Position numbers and translations under genes: made by a program. A stretch of 64,000 nt of DNA from assembly GCF_029868385.1 (NCBI RefSeq), contig NZ_JARWNX010000024.1:1-64000 (forward strand), written 5' to 3'. This DNA is from Nocardia cyriacigeorgica. GTDB taxonomy: Bacteria; Actinomycetota; Actinomycetes; Mycobacteriales; Mycobacteriaceae. The notes under the pieces are model-generated. The model saw only the letters and a list, made by a program, of their open reading frames with translations. It made no database searches and was not told the origin of the DNA. Positions 48,421 through 57,749 of this stretch are shown here, in pieces (within the stretch, counting starts at the first letter, position 1; each line of letters starts with the position of its first letter).

Positions 48421-48590
48421 TGCTGTGTCGGTAGTCGATCGGGGTGGGCATGCTGTGTCGGTGCCCGATTGGGGTTGGCGTGCTGTGTTCGATCGGGGTC
48501 GGCGCACTGTATCGGTGCCCGATGGGGGGGGCTTCCCATGTGTGTTCGATCCGGTAGCCGTGCTGTGTTGGATCGGATCGGGTCCGCGCC
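48421..48590. repeat. Degenerate 30-bp tandem repeat in a gene-free stretch
   Basis: Six consecutive units start with a TGCTGTGT-like core: 48421-48450 and 48451-48480 (30 bases each, about 80% alike), 48481-48504 (24), 48505-48540 (36), 48541-48560 (20, partly deleted) and 48561-48590 (30). A shared later core is CGATCGGGGT-GGC. The 359-base stretch 48385-48743 between the IclR-like and gamma-glutamylcyclotransferase-like genes contains no convincing gene. Unit changes include multiples of six bases. Confidence 0.8.
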
Positions 48591-48743
48591 GCGTTGGTGA
48601 ATGTGATCGGTACGGGTCTGTTCGGCCCGCACTGTCGACCGGGCGACGTCGATCGCCGATGTGGTGGTCACCAGTATCGGCGTGATCGCGACCGATGTGA
48701 TTCGAACCGGCGCCGCGTCCTGGTTTCGCCGAGCGGACCGTGG

Positions 48744-49418
48744 TCAGGGGCGTGGCCGGGGCGAAGTGTCGTCCAGCACTGCGATCACGGATTCGGTGGT
48801 CCAGGTCGCGGCTGCGCCGGGGCGGGTGGCGAGGTAGGTGGCGGTGCGTCGGACGGTCCATCCGTGGGAGGCGATCAGGCCGTGGGCCAGGTGGCGCAGA
48901 TAGGCGGCAGCCGGTGGATTACCGGGGACGTCCCGGCATCCCCAGGGGGCGGTGAAGGTGAGGATGGGATAGCCGTCGCGGGTTCCGGCGTAGACGAGGG
49001 TCTCGTATCGGCCGGGACCGAAGCGGGCGCGGCCCGCGCCGAGCGCGGTCGAGAAGTCCAGATCGGCGCCGGGTGCGCGGTACATCTCCTGTGCGGCGAT
49101 ATCGCTGAACTGGGCGGCGGTGAGCAGGTAGGCGTGTGCGGCGGTGTGGTCGGCGATATCGGGGTCGTAGAAGGCGCGTCCGCCGGTCCAGACGGCGGAT
49201 TCGGTGGCGAAGTACAGCATCCCGGGCAATAGCAGCGCTACCGAGCGTCGGGGCGGTGCGGTGTCCCGGCAGCCGGGCAGCGTCATCACCCCGCCCTCGG
49301 GCACACCGCCACGCAGATAGCACTCGAGGCGTCGCGGGTTCATATTGGAGCCGTAACTGGCGTACCAGACCAGGTCCGGGTCGACAGTGCCCGGCGTCCC
49401 GACGGCAGCCGCCGACAT
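48744..49418 (-). CDS. Gamma-glutamylcyclotransferase-like protein
   Basis: 224 residues. The N-terminal YASYGSNMNPRRLECYLRGG is the diagnostic YGSN glycine loop of the gamma-glutamylcyclotransferase fold; GAGRARFGPGRYETLVYAGTRDGYPILTF continues the fold. The usual catalytic Glu is probably one in the AAQEMY stretch; this is not certain. Some databases mislabel the family as histone deacetylase. It lies 32 bases after the lexA stop on the same strand and is likely in its transcript. Confidence 0.78.
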   Translation of the reverse strand: MSAAAVGTPGTVDPDLVWYASYGSNMNPRRLECYLRGGVPEGGVMTLPGCRDTAPPRRSVALLLPGMLYFATESAVWTGGRAFYDPDIADHTAAHAYLLTAAQFSDIAAQEMYRAPGADLDFSTALGAGRARFGPGRYETLVYAGTRDGYPILTFTAPWGCRDVPGNPPAAAYLRHLAHGLIASHGWTVRRTATYLATRPGAAATWTTESVIAVLDDTSPRPRP

Positions 49419-49450
49419 CAGCTGACCGCCGCAACGCTGGGCATGACGTC

Positions 49451-50182
49451 TCAGATCTTGCGGATGACCGTGACGACCTTGCCGAGGATCTGGGCGTCGT
49501 TACCGGGGATCGGTTCGAAATGCGGATTGTGCGGCATCAGCCAGACATCCTTGCCCGCACGCTTGAACGTCTTCACCGTCGCCTCGCCCTCGATCATCGC
49601 GGCGACGATATCGCCGTTGTCGGCGACGTTCTGCTGGCGGACCACCACCCAGTCGCCGTCGCAGATCGCGGCGTCGACCATCGACTCGCCGACCACCTTC
49701 AGCAGGAACAGCGAACCATCGCCCACCAGCTCTTTGGGGAGGGGGAAGACATCCTCGACAGCCTGTTCGGCCAGGATCGGGCCACCGGCGGCGATCCGGC
49801 CGAGCACCGGAACGAAGGTCGGTGTGGGCCGATCGGGATCGACCGCGACATCGGCATCGGCGCTGCCGCCCACCGCGGCGAGGCTGGTGACCGCGCGTAC
49901 CGCCTCGTCCAGGCCGCGGACATCCACGGCGCGCGGACGGTTCGGATCGCGGCGCAGGTAACCCTTGCGTTCCAGGGTGCGTAGCTGATGCGCCACCGAG
50001 GACGTGGAGGTGAGTCCGACCGCGTCACCGATCTCGCGGATGCTCGGCGGATAACCGCGTTCGCTCACCGAGGTGCGGATCACCTCCAGCACCTTCCGCT
50101 GACGCACGGTGAGATCCGTTCCGGTCCCGGCTGTTTCGGTGCCGAGACCGCTCCCGTCGCCCGTGCCGTCTTTCTGGCTCAC
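49451..50182 (-). CDS. lexA: SOS repressor LexA
   Basis: 243 residues. The winged helix ([53 protein letters not shown]) is followed by a long hinge and the S24 peptidase domain: cleavage site Ala132-Gly133 in RIAAGGPI, Ser167 in VGESMVD and Lys204 in ATVKTF. RecA filaments stimulate its self-cleavage. The start is GTG 50182. An SOS box lies 92 bases upstream, as expected for autoregulation. Confidence 0.97.
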   Translation of the reverse strand: MSQKDGTGDGSGLGTETAGTGTDLTVRQRKVLEVIRTSVSERGYPPSIREIGDAVGLTSTSSVAHQLRTLERKGYLRRDPNRPRAVDVRGLDEAVRAVTSLAAVGGSADADVAVDPDRPTPTFVPVLGRIAAGGPILAEQAVEDVFPLPKELVGDGSLFLLKVVGESMVDAAICDGDWVVVRQQNVADNGDIVAAMIEGEATVKTFKRAGKDVWLMPHNPHFEPIPGNDAQILGKVVTVIRKI

Positions 50183-50273
50183 CGTTGCCGCCCTTTCGTG
50201 TCGGTGCCCGGCTCGACCGCGCCGTACCGGAGTCGATGTCGTGGTTCGAATCTAGTCCGGTCGGCGCGATGTA

Positions 50274-50289
50274 TCAAACATCTGTTCGA
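50274..50289 (-). promoter_or_regulatory. LexA box upstream of lexA
   Basis: Read on the minus strand it is TCGAAC-AGAT-GTTTGA, one mismatch from TCGAAC-N4-GTTCGA. It lies upstream of lexA and would mediate autorepression. Confidence 0.85.
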
Positions 50290-50337
50290 GGCATGTCCGG
50301 CGTTTCTACTGACTTTGTCGGCGCGCCGTGGTAGAAA

Positions 50338-50369
50338 TCGAACATCAGTTCTTTCGAACATGTGATCGA
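50338..50369 (+). promoter_or_regulatory. Two abutting LexA-box-like elements before the 50472 gene
   Basis: TCGAAC-ATCA-GTTCTT (50338-50353) and TCGAAC-ATGT-GATCGA (50354-50369) stand directly head to tail with a 16-base period. The second has one mismatch to the consensus, the first two. They precede the divergent ChiZ-like gene by about 100 bases and suggest cooperative LexA control. Confidence 0.75.
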
Positions 50370-50471
50370 ATGAGGATCGACAGGGCGGCAAGTCCGCTGG
50401 TAGAGCGACCGTCCGTCGCGAACCGCGGCGGGTGACAGCAACGACGGGGTACCACCACGGAGGTTTGTCCG

Positions 50472-51002
50472 ATGAGCACAGCGATCAGCGAAATCGATAC
50501 GGCCACAGCCGCACACGGGGAGGCAGGCAGGTCCGCAACCGTGCGACCCGGTCCGGTTCGTCGTGAGCGCGAGGGGCTGGAGGCGCCCGCGCGCGGGTCG
50601 GTGCCCGGCCGCCGAACGGGCGGCGGGCGGGCATCCGCGGCGGTGGTTCGTCTCCGCCCGGCCCGTGGTGTGCGATCCACCCGCAGTGCCATTCAGCGCC
50701 CGGTCGATCGTCGCCCACGCGCCGCCGGGCCGCGGGCCGGTGTGGTCCGCTATGACACTCGTCCGGTCCGCCTCGCGCCGTCGGGATACGCGCCACGGCC
50801 CGAGGAGCGGGTGGAACGCGCCCAGGTCGGTTTCGCCGTGCTCGCGATCTCCGCGCTGCTGAGTGCGGTGGCGGTCACCGTGCTCATCGGTATCGCGCAC
50901 CTACGTGCGGAAGCCGTGACTCCGCAACAGCATCCAGGCCCTCCGGCGCTGGTCGAACCGGCGCCGATGCCTGCGGGCGGTCTGTCCGATATGCCGCGCT
51001 GA
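50472..51002 (+). CDS. ChiZ/DivS-position membrane protein without LysM
   Basis: 176 residues. A basic, disordered first 115 residues (many Arg, Gly, Ala) lead to one membrane helix (about 119-143, VGFAVLAISALLSAVAVTVLIGIA) and a short Pro-rich outer tail. The gene sits divergent from lexA behind SOS boxes, the place of Rv2719c (ChiZ) and corynebacterial DivS, SOS-induced cell-division inhibitors. The LysM domain of ChiZ is absent. A role as an SOS division blocker is inferred from place and topology. Confidence 0.65.
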   Translation: MSTAISEIDTATAAHGEAGRSATVRPGPVRREREGLEAPARGSVPGRRTGGGRASAAVVRLRPARGVRSTRSAIQRPVDRRPRAAGPRAGVVRYDTRPVRLAPSGYAPRPEERVERAQVGFAVLAISALLSAVAVTVLIGIAHLRAEAVTPQQHPGPPALVEPAPMPAGGLSDMPR

Positions 51003-51160
51003 ATGCGCCCCACCGCCCAGCGGCGGCCGGCCCCCGCGCGGGCGCGGGCATCGAGGAACGGCCAGCAGGCCTGGCCGAAAATATTGATCGGCAACTGAAA
51101 CACGTTGCTACTGTGCTGAACACATCCAGGCAACGCCGCCGACAACCGAACCGGGACCGC

Positions 51161-52420
51161 ATGACGCCTCAGCACACCGCCGGAGACCGCCGCCTCCGGT
51201 TTCTCGCCAGAACCACCGCCACCGTCCTCTGCCTGATCGTCGGATTCGTCTGCCTGCCGGTCGCGCACGCCGCACCGGCCTATGCCGCCTACCTCGATCA
51301 GCCCGCCGTCAACGACGACGGCACCACGGGCGGTGGGCTGAATCCGGTCCTGCCGCTGGACGAGCCGACACTGCGCCGCGCGCTGGAGGCGGCCAGAGCC
51401 GATGGTGTGCCGCCGCGCCGCTATGCGACGCTGCTGCATCAGTACTGGCTGGTCGTCGCGGTGGACAACGCCGGAATCGACCTCGCGGCATGGGATCCGA
51501 GTCGCGGGCCCGCCGCGGGCGAGCGCACCTTCAACCAGGTCTATGTGAACTATCTGCGGCTGGCGTCGGGTCACCCGGAACTCTGGTGGGCCGGCCTGGC
51601 CGGAATCGCTGGTGGCTCCTTCGCCTCCGGATACTTCGATATGAGCGATGTCGGGCGGGTGATCGACCTGCCGGGAATTCATCAGCTGGGCAACGCCGTC
51701 GCCGACATACTGCGCACCACGCCAGAGGAACTGGTCCGCGGGCTGCCCGACGATATCCGGCTGCTCGCCACCGAGGGCCCGAAGCTGACCGTGGACGATC
51801 TGGCCTGGTACCAGATCCGGCTGATGACCATGCAGAAGCACATCTTCGTCGACCTGGTACCGATGCACGAGGCCTATCTCGCGCAGGGGCTGGCGGGCAT
51901 CGACGAGATGCACCGCGCCGGAATCCTCGACGACGGTCTGCGCACCGCCTGGGACTCGGTGGCCGCCGGTACCCGGGCGGGATATATCGACGCGCTGATC
52001 CGGATGACCGACCGGGAACAGAACCACGTCGTCGCCGACCAATGGGACGTCACCGCCGCCGGTCGCGGCGCAATGGGGCGTGTGCTCACCTACGTCAGCA
52101 CCGTGGCCGGTAAGGCCGGTGTGCCCGGTGTGCGGGCACCCGGTGTGTTCCGCCCGGCCACCGTCACCGCGACGGCCGGGCCGCGGACGCTATCGCTGCG
52201 CACCCCGCTGCCGGACTGGAACTGGGCCGATCGCGACGCCCGCTGGACCTACATCACCGGCGATCTGGTGCCACGCCATATCGATATGAAATCCGATGCG
52301 CCACTGGCGGCCGCCGTGCTGGCCGAGCCGTTCTGGGACAAACTGGCGCGCGGTCGCCTGCTCCAACGCCTACCCGAGGTGATCGCCGATATGACGAGCC
52401 AGTGGCAGCTGACCGGTTGA
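51161..52420 (+). CDS. Secreted protein of unknown function
   Basis: 419 residues. The signal peptide is clear: a basic start, LARTTATVLCLIVGFVCLPVAHA, and likely cleavage after AHA or AYA. The mature part is mainly helical, with HQYWLVVAVDNAGIDLAAWDPSRG, LRLASGHPELWWAGLAGIAGGSFASGYFDM and RAGYIDALIRMTDREQNHVVADQWDV. No catalytic family was recognised. ATG 51161 is chosen over GTG 51113. It lies between the SOS gene and nrdR, alone in its transcript. Confidence 0.75.
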   Translation: MTPQHTAGDRRLRFLARTTATVLCLIVGFVCLPVAHAAPAYAAYLDQPAVNDDGTTGGGLNPVLPLDEPTLRRALEAARADGVPPRRYATLLHQYWLVVAVDNAGIDLAAWDPSRGPAAGERTFNQVYVNYLRLASGHPELWWAGLAGIAGGSFASGYFDMSDVGRVIDLPGIHQLGNAVADILRTTPEELVRGLPDDIRLLATEGPKLTVDDLAWYQIRLMTMQKHIFVDLVPMHEAYLAQGLAGIDEMHRAGILDDGLRTAWDSVAAGTRAGYIDALIRMTDREQNHVVADQWDVTAAGRGAMGRVLTYVSTVAGKAGVPGVRAPGVFRPATVTATAGPRTLSLRTPLPDWNWADRDARWTYITGDLVPRHIDMKSDAPLAAAVLAEPFWDKLARGRLLQRLPEVIADMTSQWQLTG

Positions 52421-52475
52421 GTTCGAGCGGTGCCCGCGTGATCGCGGGGTGAGCGCAACCGAATCCAACCCCACA

Positions 52476-52530
52476 CGGGTATTCTCGAAGTGCTATGGAG
52501 GTATACCCGAGTTCACCGCGGGTGTACCCG
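52476..52530. promoter_or_regulatory. Cluster of GGGTAT/ATACCC dyads before nrdR
   Basis: CGGGTAT (52476-52482), GGTATACC (52500-52507, a perfect palindrome) and CGGGTGTACCCG (52519-52530, near-palindrome) lie within 55 bases, about 100 bases upstream of nrdR. They do not look like the usual NrdR box. A regulator-binding region is likely. Confidence 0.4.
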
Positions 52531-52627
52531 ATGCCGGGCACCGCCCCGGCCCACGCGCTCGCCGGACGGTTGGCCCCGATCGGCAACCGGCCCGGACGCG
52601 AGCGTACGCATCGACGAAGGATCTCGG

Positions 52628-53098
52628 ATGCACTGCCCGTACTGCCGACACCCTGACTCCCGGGTGGTCGACTCGCGCGAGGCCGACGAAGGCGCGGCGA
52701 TCCGCCGCCGACGTTCCTGCCCGGAATGTGGACGCCGTTTCACCACGGTGGAAACCGCGATCCTGTCCGTGGTCAAGCGCAGCGGCGTCACCGAACCGTT
52801 CAGTCGCGAAAAGGTCATCCGTGGCGTGCGCCGCGCCTGTCAGGGCCGCGAAGTCGACGACGACGCGCTGAACCTGCTCGCACAGCAGGTCGAGGACACG
52901 GTCCGGGCCAAGGGCTCCCCGGAGATCCCGAGCCATGAGGTCGGACTGGCCATCCTCGGCCCGCTCCGCGACCTCGACGAGGTGGCGTATCTGCGGTTCG
53001 CCTCGGTCTACCGGTCGTTCACCTCGGCCGAGGATTTCGAACGCGAGATCCAGGGCATGCGCCAGGCCCGCGCCGCCGCCGTCGGCTCCACGGACTGA
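52628..53098 (+). CDS. nrdR: Transcriptional repressor NrdR
   Basis: NrdR represses ribonucleotide reductase genes and senses dATP/ATP. The 156-residue protein has a zinc ribbon (Cys3, Cys6, Cys31, Cys34 in CPYC and CPEC) and an ATP-cone: [30 protein letters not shown] 52628 gives the invariant MHCPYC start. It lies downstream of lexA as in Rv2718c. Confidence 0.97.
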   Translation: MHCPYCRHPDSRVVDSREADEGAAIRRRRSCPECGRRFTTVETAILSVVKRSGVTEPFSREKVIRGVRRACQGREVDDDALNLLAQQVEDTVRAKGSPEIPSHEVGLAILGPLRDLDEVAYLRFASVYRSFTSAEDFEREIQGMRQARAAAVGSTD

Positions 53099-53148
53099 AC
53101 GCCACGCCGCGTCGGTACGTTCACCGCGTGCGGTGGCGCGGCGCACGC

Positions 53149-56100
53149 CTACCGGCGGATCGCGCCGATCGCTTTCTGGATCCGCTTGGCCGACACCGGG
53201 TACGGGGTGCCCAGCTTCTGGGCGAACAGACTGACCCGCAGCTCCTCCACCATCCACCAGATCTCGGCCACCTCGGGTGCGCGGCGGCGCGGTTCGGGCA
53301 GCCCGGCCAGCAGCCGATCGTAGGCGGCGAGGACCGCGTCGATCTCGGCCATGCCCTGTCGGTCACGCACCGCCGAACCGGGCAGGGCCTCCAGCCGCAC
53401 CACCGCGGCCCGCAGGTATCGCGGTAGTTCACGTAGCCGGACGCTGCCCCATTCGGAGATGAAGCCGTCGAACACCAGATCGGCGAGCTGATCGCGGACA
53501 TCGTCGGCGATATCGCGTTCGGCGGTGTTCGCCAATGCCGTCGACACGTGATGCGCTTCGGTGAGCACCGGCACCACCAGCCGGACCATACGTGCGGCCG
53601 CGGCGGCCAGCTCCGGGCGCACCGTCGCCACCAGTGCGTCGAACTGTTCGGGACTGCGGACCGGACCACCGGCCGCGGCGATCAGCTCATCGGCGGCGGC
53701 CGAACGGCAGTCGGCGACGAGGGCGTCGAGTGAACCGTAGGGATTCTGGCTCACCACCAGTCGGTCGGCGGGGGACAGGCCCGAGGTCACCGTGCGCAGT
53801 GAGGTCGGGATGGCGCGCAGCACCAGTTCCCTGGTACCGGCCCGCATGGCCGTCGCCTGCTCGGCCGGGGAACTGAGCACCCGCACCGCGACCCCCTCGT
53901 CTTCGGGGACGAGGGCCGGATAGCCGGTGATGGTCTGTCCCGCGACCTCACGCTTCACCGTCGGCGCGACCGTGCCGAGTGATTCCGCCGTCCACACCAG
54001 CGCGGGCGCACGCTCCGCACCCGCGGTGGCGCGGGCGACCGATGTCGACACCTGCTCGGCAAGCACGGTTTTCAAACGCGCCAGGCTCTTGTCACGGGCG
54101 AGGACCGTGCCCCGATCGTCGACCGCGGCGAAGGTCATCCGCAGATGATCCGGCAGTGCGGCAGGATCCAGATCGTTCGGCGCGATCGGCACCGCACCCA
54201 GCCGCGACAACTCGCGGGCCAGCCCGGTGCGCAGTGGTTCGGCGCGCGGAGTCAGTGCGGCCAGGGCCGCGGCGGCGAAATCCGGTGCGGGCACCACGGC
54301 TCGCCGCAGATTCTTGGGCAGCGTCTTGATCAGCGCGGTCGCCAGCTCGTCGCGCATGCCGGGCACCAGCCAGTCGAAGCCCATCGCGCGCACATGCGCC
54401 AGCTGCGCGACCGGGATGCGCGCGGTGACGCCGTCGTCCTCGTTACCGGGTTCGAATTGGTAGGTGAGCGGGAAACTCAATTCGCCTTGGCGCCAGGTGT
54501 CGGGGAAATCGGTCGGGTTCAGCGCCGCCGCGCCCTCGTTGACGACCGTGTCCGAGGTGAAGTCCAGCAGCGTGGGATCGGTGCGTTTGGTGGTGCGCCA
54601 CCAGCGGTCGAAATGGCGGACGGAGACGATATCGGCGGGTACGCGCCGGTCGTAGAACTCGAACAGCACCTCGTCGTCGACGAGGATGTCGCGGCGGCGG
54701 GCACGATGTTCGAGATCGGCCACATCGTCGAGCAGTTCCCGGTTGCGGTGGAAGAACTCGTGGGTGGTCTGCCATTCGCCCTGGACGAGCGCATGGCGCA
54801 GGAACAGCTCACGGGAGATGACCGGGTCGATTCGCCCGTAGTCGACCGGGCGCTGGGTCACCAGCGGCACACCGTAGAGGGTGACGCGTTCATAGGCGCG
54901 GGCGGCGCCCCGTTTGGACGACCAATGTGGTTCGGAATAGGTGCGTTTCACCAGATCGCCCGCGAGACGTTCGGCCCATTCCGGTTCCACCCTCGCCGCC
55001 ATCCGGCCCCACAACCGTGAGGTCTCCACCAGTTCGGCGGCCATCACCCAGCGTGGCGGCTTCTTGGCCAGCGACGAGCCGGGGAAGATCATGAACTTGG
55101 CGCCGCGCGCACCGAGGAATTCGCGCGATTCGGCCTCACGGACACCGATATGGGACAGCATGCCCGCCAGCAAGGCCTGGTGGATCGCGGTCATATCCCA
55201 GGGGAGGGCGTCGTCGTCGACCGTGGTCGCCGGTGTCACGGGCTTGCTCTGACCCTTGCCGCGTCCGCGTTGCTTCGCTGCGCGCGCCGGTTCGACCGCA
55301 CGGGCGGGTTCAGCCGCTCGGGCGGGCTCGCCGTGCGCCGACCAGCCGAGCCCCTTGGTGATGGTGCGCAACTGCCCGTGCAGGTCCTGCCACTCCCGAA
55401 TCCGCAGGTAGTGCAGGAACTCCTCCCGACACATCCGCCGGAACTGGTTCGACGACAGCGATTTGCGCTGCCCGGACAGGTAGTCCCACAGCCGCAGATA
55501 CGCCAGGAAATCGGAGTTCTCGACGGCGAACCGCGCATGTTTGGTGTCGGCCGCCTGCTGGTGCTCGGCCGGACGTTCGCGCACATCCTGGATCGACAAC
55601 GCCGCCACGATGATCAGCACCTCACCGAGACATCCGTTGCGGTGCGCTTCCACCAGCATCCGCGCCATCCGCGGATCCACCGGTAGCCGAGCCATCTCGC
55701 GGCCGATCGGAGTGAGCGATAACCCGTTGTCGTCCTCGGGGCGGCGGCGAGCGCCTCGCTTGCGTCCACGGGAACCGTTGGCGTCCACGGGCGACCGGTC
55801 GGTGGGCGCACCGGCATCGACGCGCTGGTGGGCCTCTCCCTCGGCTGTCGTGCCTGAGTCTGCCGGTGTCGTGCCCGTGTCCGCCGGTGCCGTGCCCGAA
55901 TCGGCCGGCTGCATGTCCGCATCCGCTGATGCTGTGGTCGCTCGCGCAGGCGGGGCATCCGGTTCGGTTCGACCCGCTCCGCGCTCGGGCTGGTGCCGGT
56001 CTGTCGCTGTGTCGGGCCGGTGCGCCGCCTCGGCTGTTGCCGTGGCGCGGCCGCCGCCCTGTGGCGCTGTGGCGGTCCGCGGGGCGAGTGCGCCCAATTC

Positions 56101-57525
56101 TTCGAGCAATGCGATGCCGTCGCGGATCGCGCGGGAATCGGGCGGCTCCACGAAGGGGAACTTCTCGATATCGCCCAGACCGAGCGCCGTCATCTGGAGG
56201 ATCACCGCCGCGAGATTGGTGCGCAGGATCTCCGGATCGGTGAACAGGGGACGGGATTCGAAATCGTCCTCGGAGTAGAGGCGGATGCAGATGCCGTCGG
56301 CCACGCGCCCACAGCGTCCGGAACGCTGACGTGCGGAGGCCTGCGACACCGGTTCGATGGGCAGCCGCTGCACCTTGGTCCGCAGCGAATAGCGGGAGAT
56401 ACGCGCGGTCCCCGGATCGACCACGTACCGGATGCCGGGCACGGTCAGCGAGGTCTCGGCGACATTGGTGGCCAGCACGACCCGACGTCCGGTGTGTGCG
56501 GCGAACACCCGATGCTGTTCGGCGGCCGAGAGCCGGGCGTAGAGCGGCAGGATCTCGGTGCGTGGCAGTTTCAGCTCGCGCAGGACGTCGGCGGTATCGC
56601 GGATCTCGCGTTCACCGGACAGGAACACCAGCACATCGCCGTCGCCTTCGGTGAACAGTTCGGTGACCGCGTCACCGATGGCGTCCACCGGATCGCGGTC
56701 GAGGACGCGCTCGTCCTCGTCCTCCTCGCCGGACGGCACCGCCAGCGCCAGCGGCCGATAACGGATCTCGACCGGATAGGACCTGCCCGAGACCTCGACG
56801 ATCGGTGCGGGCGTACCGGCGGCATCGGCGAAATGACGGGCGAACAGTTCCGGGTCGATGGTCGCGGAGGTGATGATCACCTTCAGATCGGGCCGGCGGG
56901 GGAGTAGCTGTTTGAGATAGCCGAGCAGGAAATCGATATTGAGGCTGCGTTCATGGGCCTCGTCGATGATGATCGTGTCGTAGTTGCGCAGCAGCCGGTC
57001 GCGTTGGATCTCCGCGAGCAGGATGCCGTCGGTCATCAGCTTGACCAGGGTGTGCTCGGCGGCCTGATCGGTGAATCGGACCGTATAGCCGACGGCGTCG
57101 CCGAGTTCGGTGCCCAGTTCCTCGGCGATTCGTTCGGCGACCGCGCGGGCGGCGAGCCTGCGTGGTTGGGTGTGGCCGATCATGCCGCGGATACCGCGAC
57201 CCAGTTCCAGGCAGATCTTCGGGATCTGGGTGGTCTTGCCCGAGCCCGTCTCGCCCGCCACGATCACGACCTGGTTGGCGGCGATGGCCGCGGCGATGTC
57301 CTCGCGTCGCGCGGTGACCGGCAACTGCGGCGGATAACGGATCTCGGGTACGGCCGCACGACGGTTGTCGATGCGTTGCTCGGCCACCGCGATCTCGGTC
57401 TCGATGCGCCCGAGTTCGCCGCCGCGTGCCCGGTCCAGCTGCCTGCGCAGCCGATGCTCGTCGCGGAGTGTGAGAGTGGCCAGGCGGGTGCGAAGCTCAC
57501 GCGGGCTGGCTGCGGTCCTGGTCAT
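53149..57525 (-). CDS. hrpA: ATP-dependent RNA helicase HrpA
   Basis: 1458 residues, longer than the usual 1300. Walker A GETGSGKTT (91-99), DEAH box IIIDEAHERSLN, SAT motif ITSATIDPELF and QRSGRCGRVADGICIRLYSEDDF are intact, followed by winged-helix, ratchet (HA2), OB-fold and the DUF3418 C-terminus. An Ala/Thr/Pro/Asp-rich insertion of about 120 residues sits between LLEELGAL and LTPIGREMARL. ATG 57525 is the start. HrpA unwinds RNA and rescues stalled ribosomes in E. coli. Confidence 0.95.
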   Translation of the reverse strand: MTRTAASPRELRTRLATLTLRDEHRLRRQLDRARGGELGRIETEIAVAEQRIDNRRAAVPEIRYPPQLPVTARREDIAAAIAANQVVIVAGETGSGKTTQIPKICLELGRGIRGMIGHTQPRRLAARAVAERIAEELGTELGDAVGYTVRFTDQAAEHTLVKLMTDGILLAEIQRDRLLRNYDTIIIDEAHERSLNIDFLLGYLKQLLPRRPDLKVIITSATIDPELFARHFADAAGTPAPIVEVSGRSYPVEIRYRPLALAVPSGEEDEDERVLDRDPVDAIGDAVTELFTEGDGDVLVFLSGEREIRDTADVLRELKLPRTEILPLYARLSAAEQHRVFAAHTGRRVVLATNVAETSLTVPGIRYVVDPGTARISRYSLRTKVQRLPIEPVSQASARQRSGRCGRVADGICIRLYSEDDFESRPLFTDPEILRTNLAAVILQMTALGLGDIEKFPFVEPPDSRAIRDGIALLEELGALAPRTATAPQGGGRATATAEAAHRPDTATDRHQPERGAGRTEPDAPPARATTASADADMQPADSGTAPADTGTTPADSGTTAEGEAHQRVDAGAPTDRSPVDANGSRGRKRGARRRPEDDNGLSLTPIGREMARLPVDPRMARMLVEAHRNGCLGEVLIIVAALSIQDVRERPAEHQQAADTKHARFAVENSDFLAYLRLWDYLSGQRKSLSSNQFRRMCREEFLHYLRIREWQDLHGQLRTITKGLGWSAHGEPARAAEPARAVEPARAAKQRGRGKGQSKPVTPATTVDDDALPWDMTAIHQALLAGMLSHIGVREAESREFLGARGAKFMIFPGSSLAKKPPRWVMAAELVETSRLWGRMAARVEPEWAERLAGDLVKRTYSEPHWSSKRGAARAYERVTLYGVPLVTQRPVDYGRIDPVISRELFLRHALVQGEWQTTHEFFHRNRELLDDVADLEHRARRRDILVDDEVLFEFYDRRVPADIVSVRHFDRWWRTTKRTDPTLLDFTSDTVVNEGAAALNPTDFPDTWRQGELSFPLTYQFEPGNEDDGVTARIPVAQLAHVRAMGFDWLVPGMRDELATALIKTLPKNLRRAVVPAPDFAAAALAALTPRAEPLRTGLARELSRLGAVPIAPNDLDPAALPDHLRMTFAAVDDRGTVLARDKSLARLKTVLAEQVSTSVARATAGAERAPALVWTAESLGTVAPTVKREVAGQTITGYPALVPEDEGVAVRVLSSPAEQATAMRAGTRELVLRAIPTSLRTVTSGLSPADRLVVSQNPYGSLDALVADCRSAAADELIAAAGGPVRSPEQFDALVATVRPELAAAAARMVRLVVPVLTEAHHVSTALANTAERDIADDVRDQLADLVFDGFISEWGSVRLRELPRYLRAAVVRLEALPGSAVRDRQGMAEIDAVLAAYDRLLAGLPEPRRRAPEVAEIWWMVEELRVSLFAQKLGTPYPVSAKRIQKAIGAIRR

Positions 57526-57749
57526 TGCGGTATCCAGCCTAATGGACACCCACCGGCGAGGGCTCCGCATTTTCTGCCGGCCGCGGCGGTCGCTGGGGCA
57601 TATGCCCTGCGTATCGCTGATCGAGTCCGGGGTGAGCGTCGCCCAGTTCACATATCCGGGGTCGTGCGGACGCTCGCACGGCGCGGTTGCCGGTGGTGTG
57701 CCCGCGATTCGCCGGCTGCACCGGTGGCCGGTATGCGACGATCGGCGCC

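Noticed and set aside
48421..48590. CRISPR array
   Set aside because: Units are contiguous with no unique spacers, vary in length and sequence, and no cas genes are present.
48208..48861. Minus-strand frame of 217 codons with repeated SGTDT-type units across the tandem repeat
   Set aside because: The amino-acid repeat merely reflects the DNA tandem repeat; composition is Arg/Thr/Pro/His-rich in two frames at once, it overlaps the ends of two real genes, and no ribosome site or family supports it.
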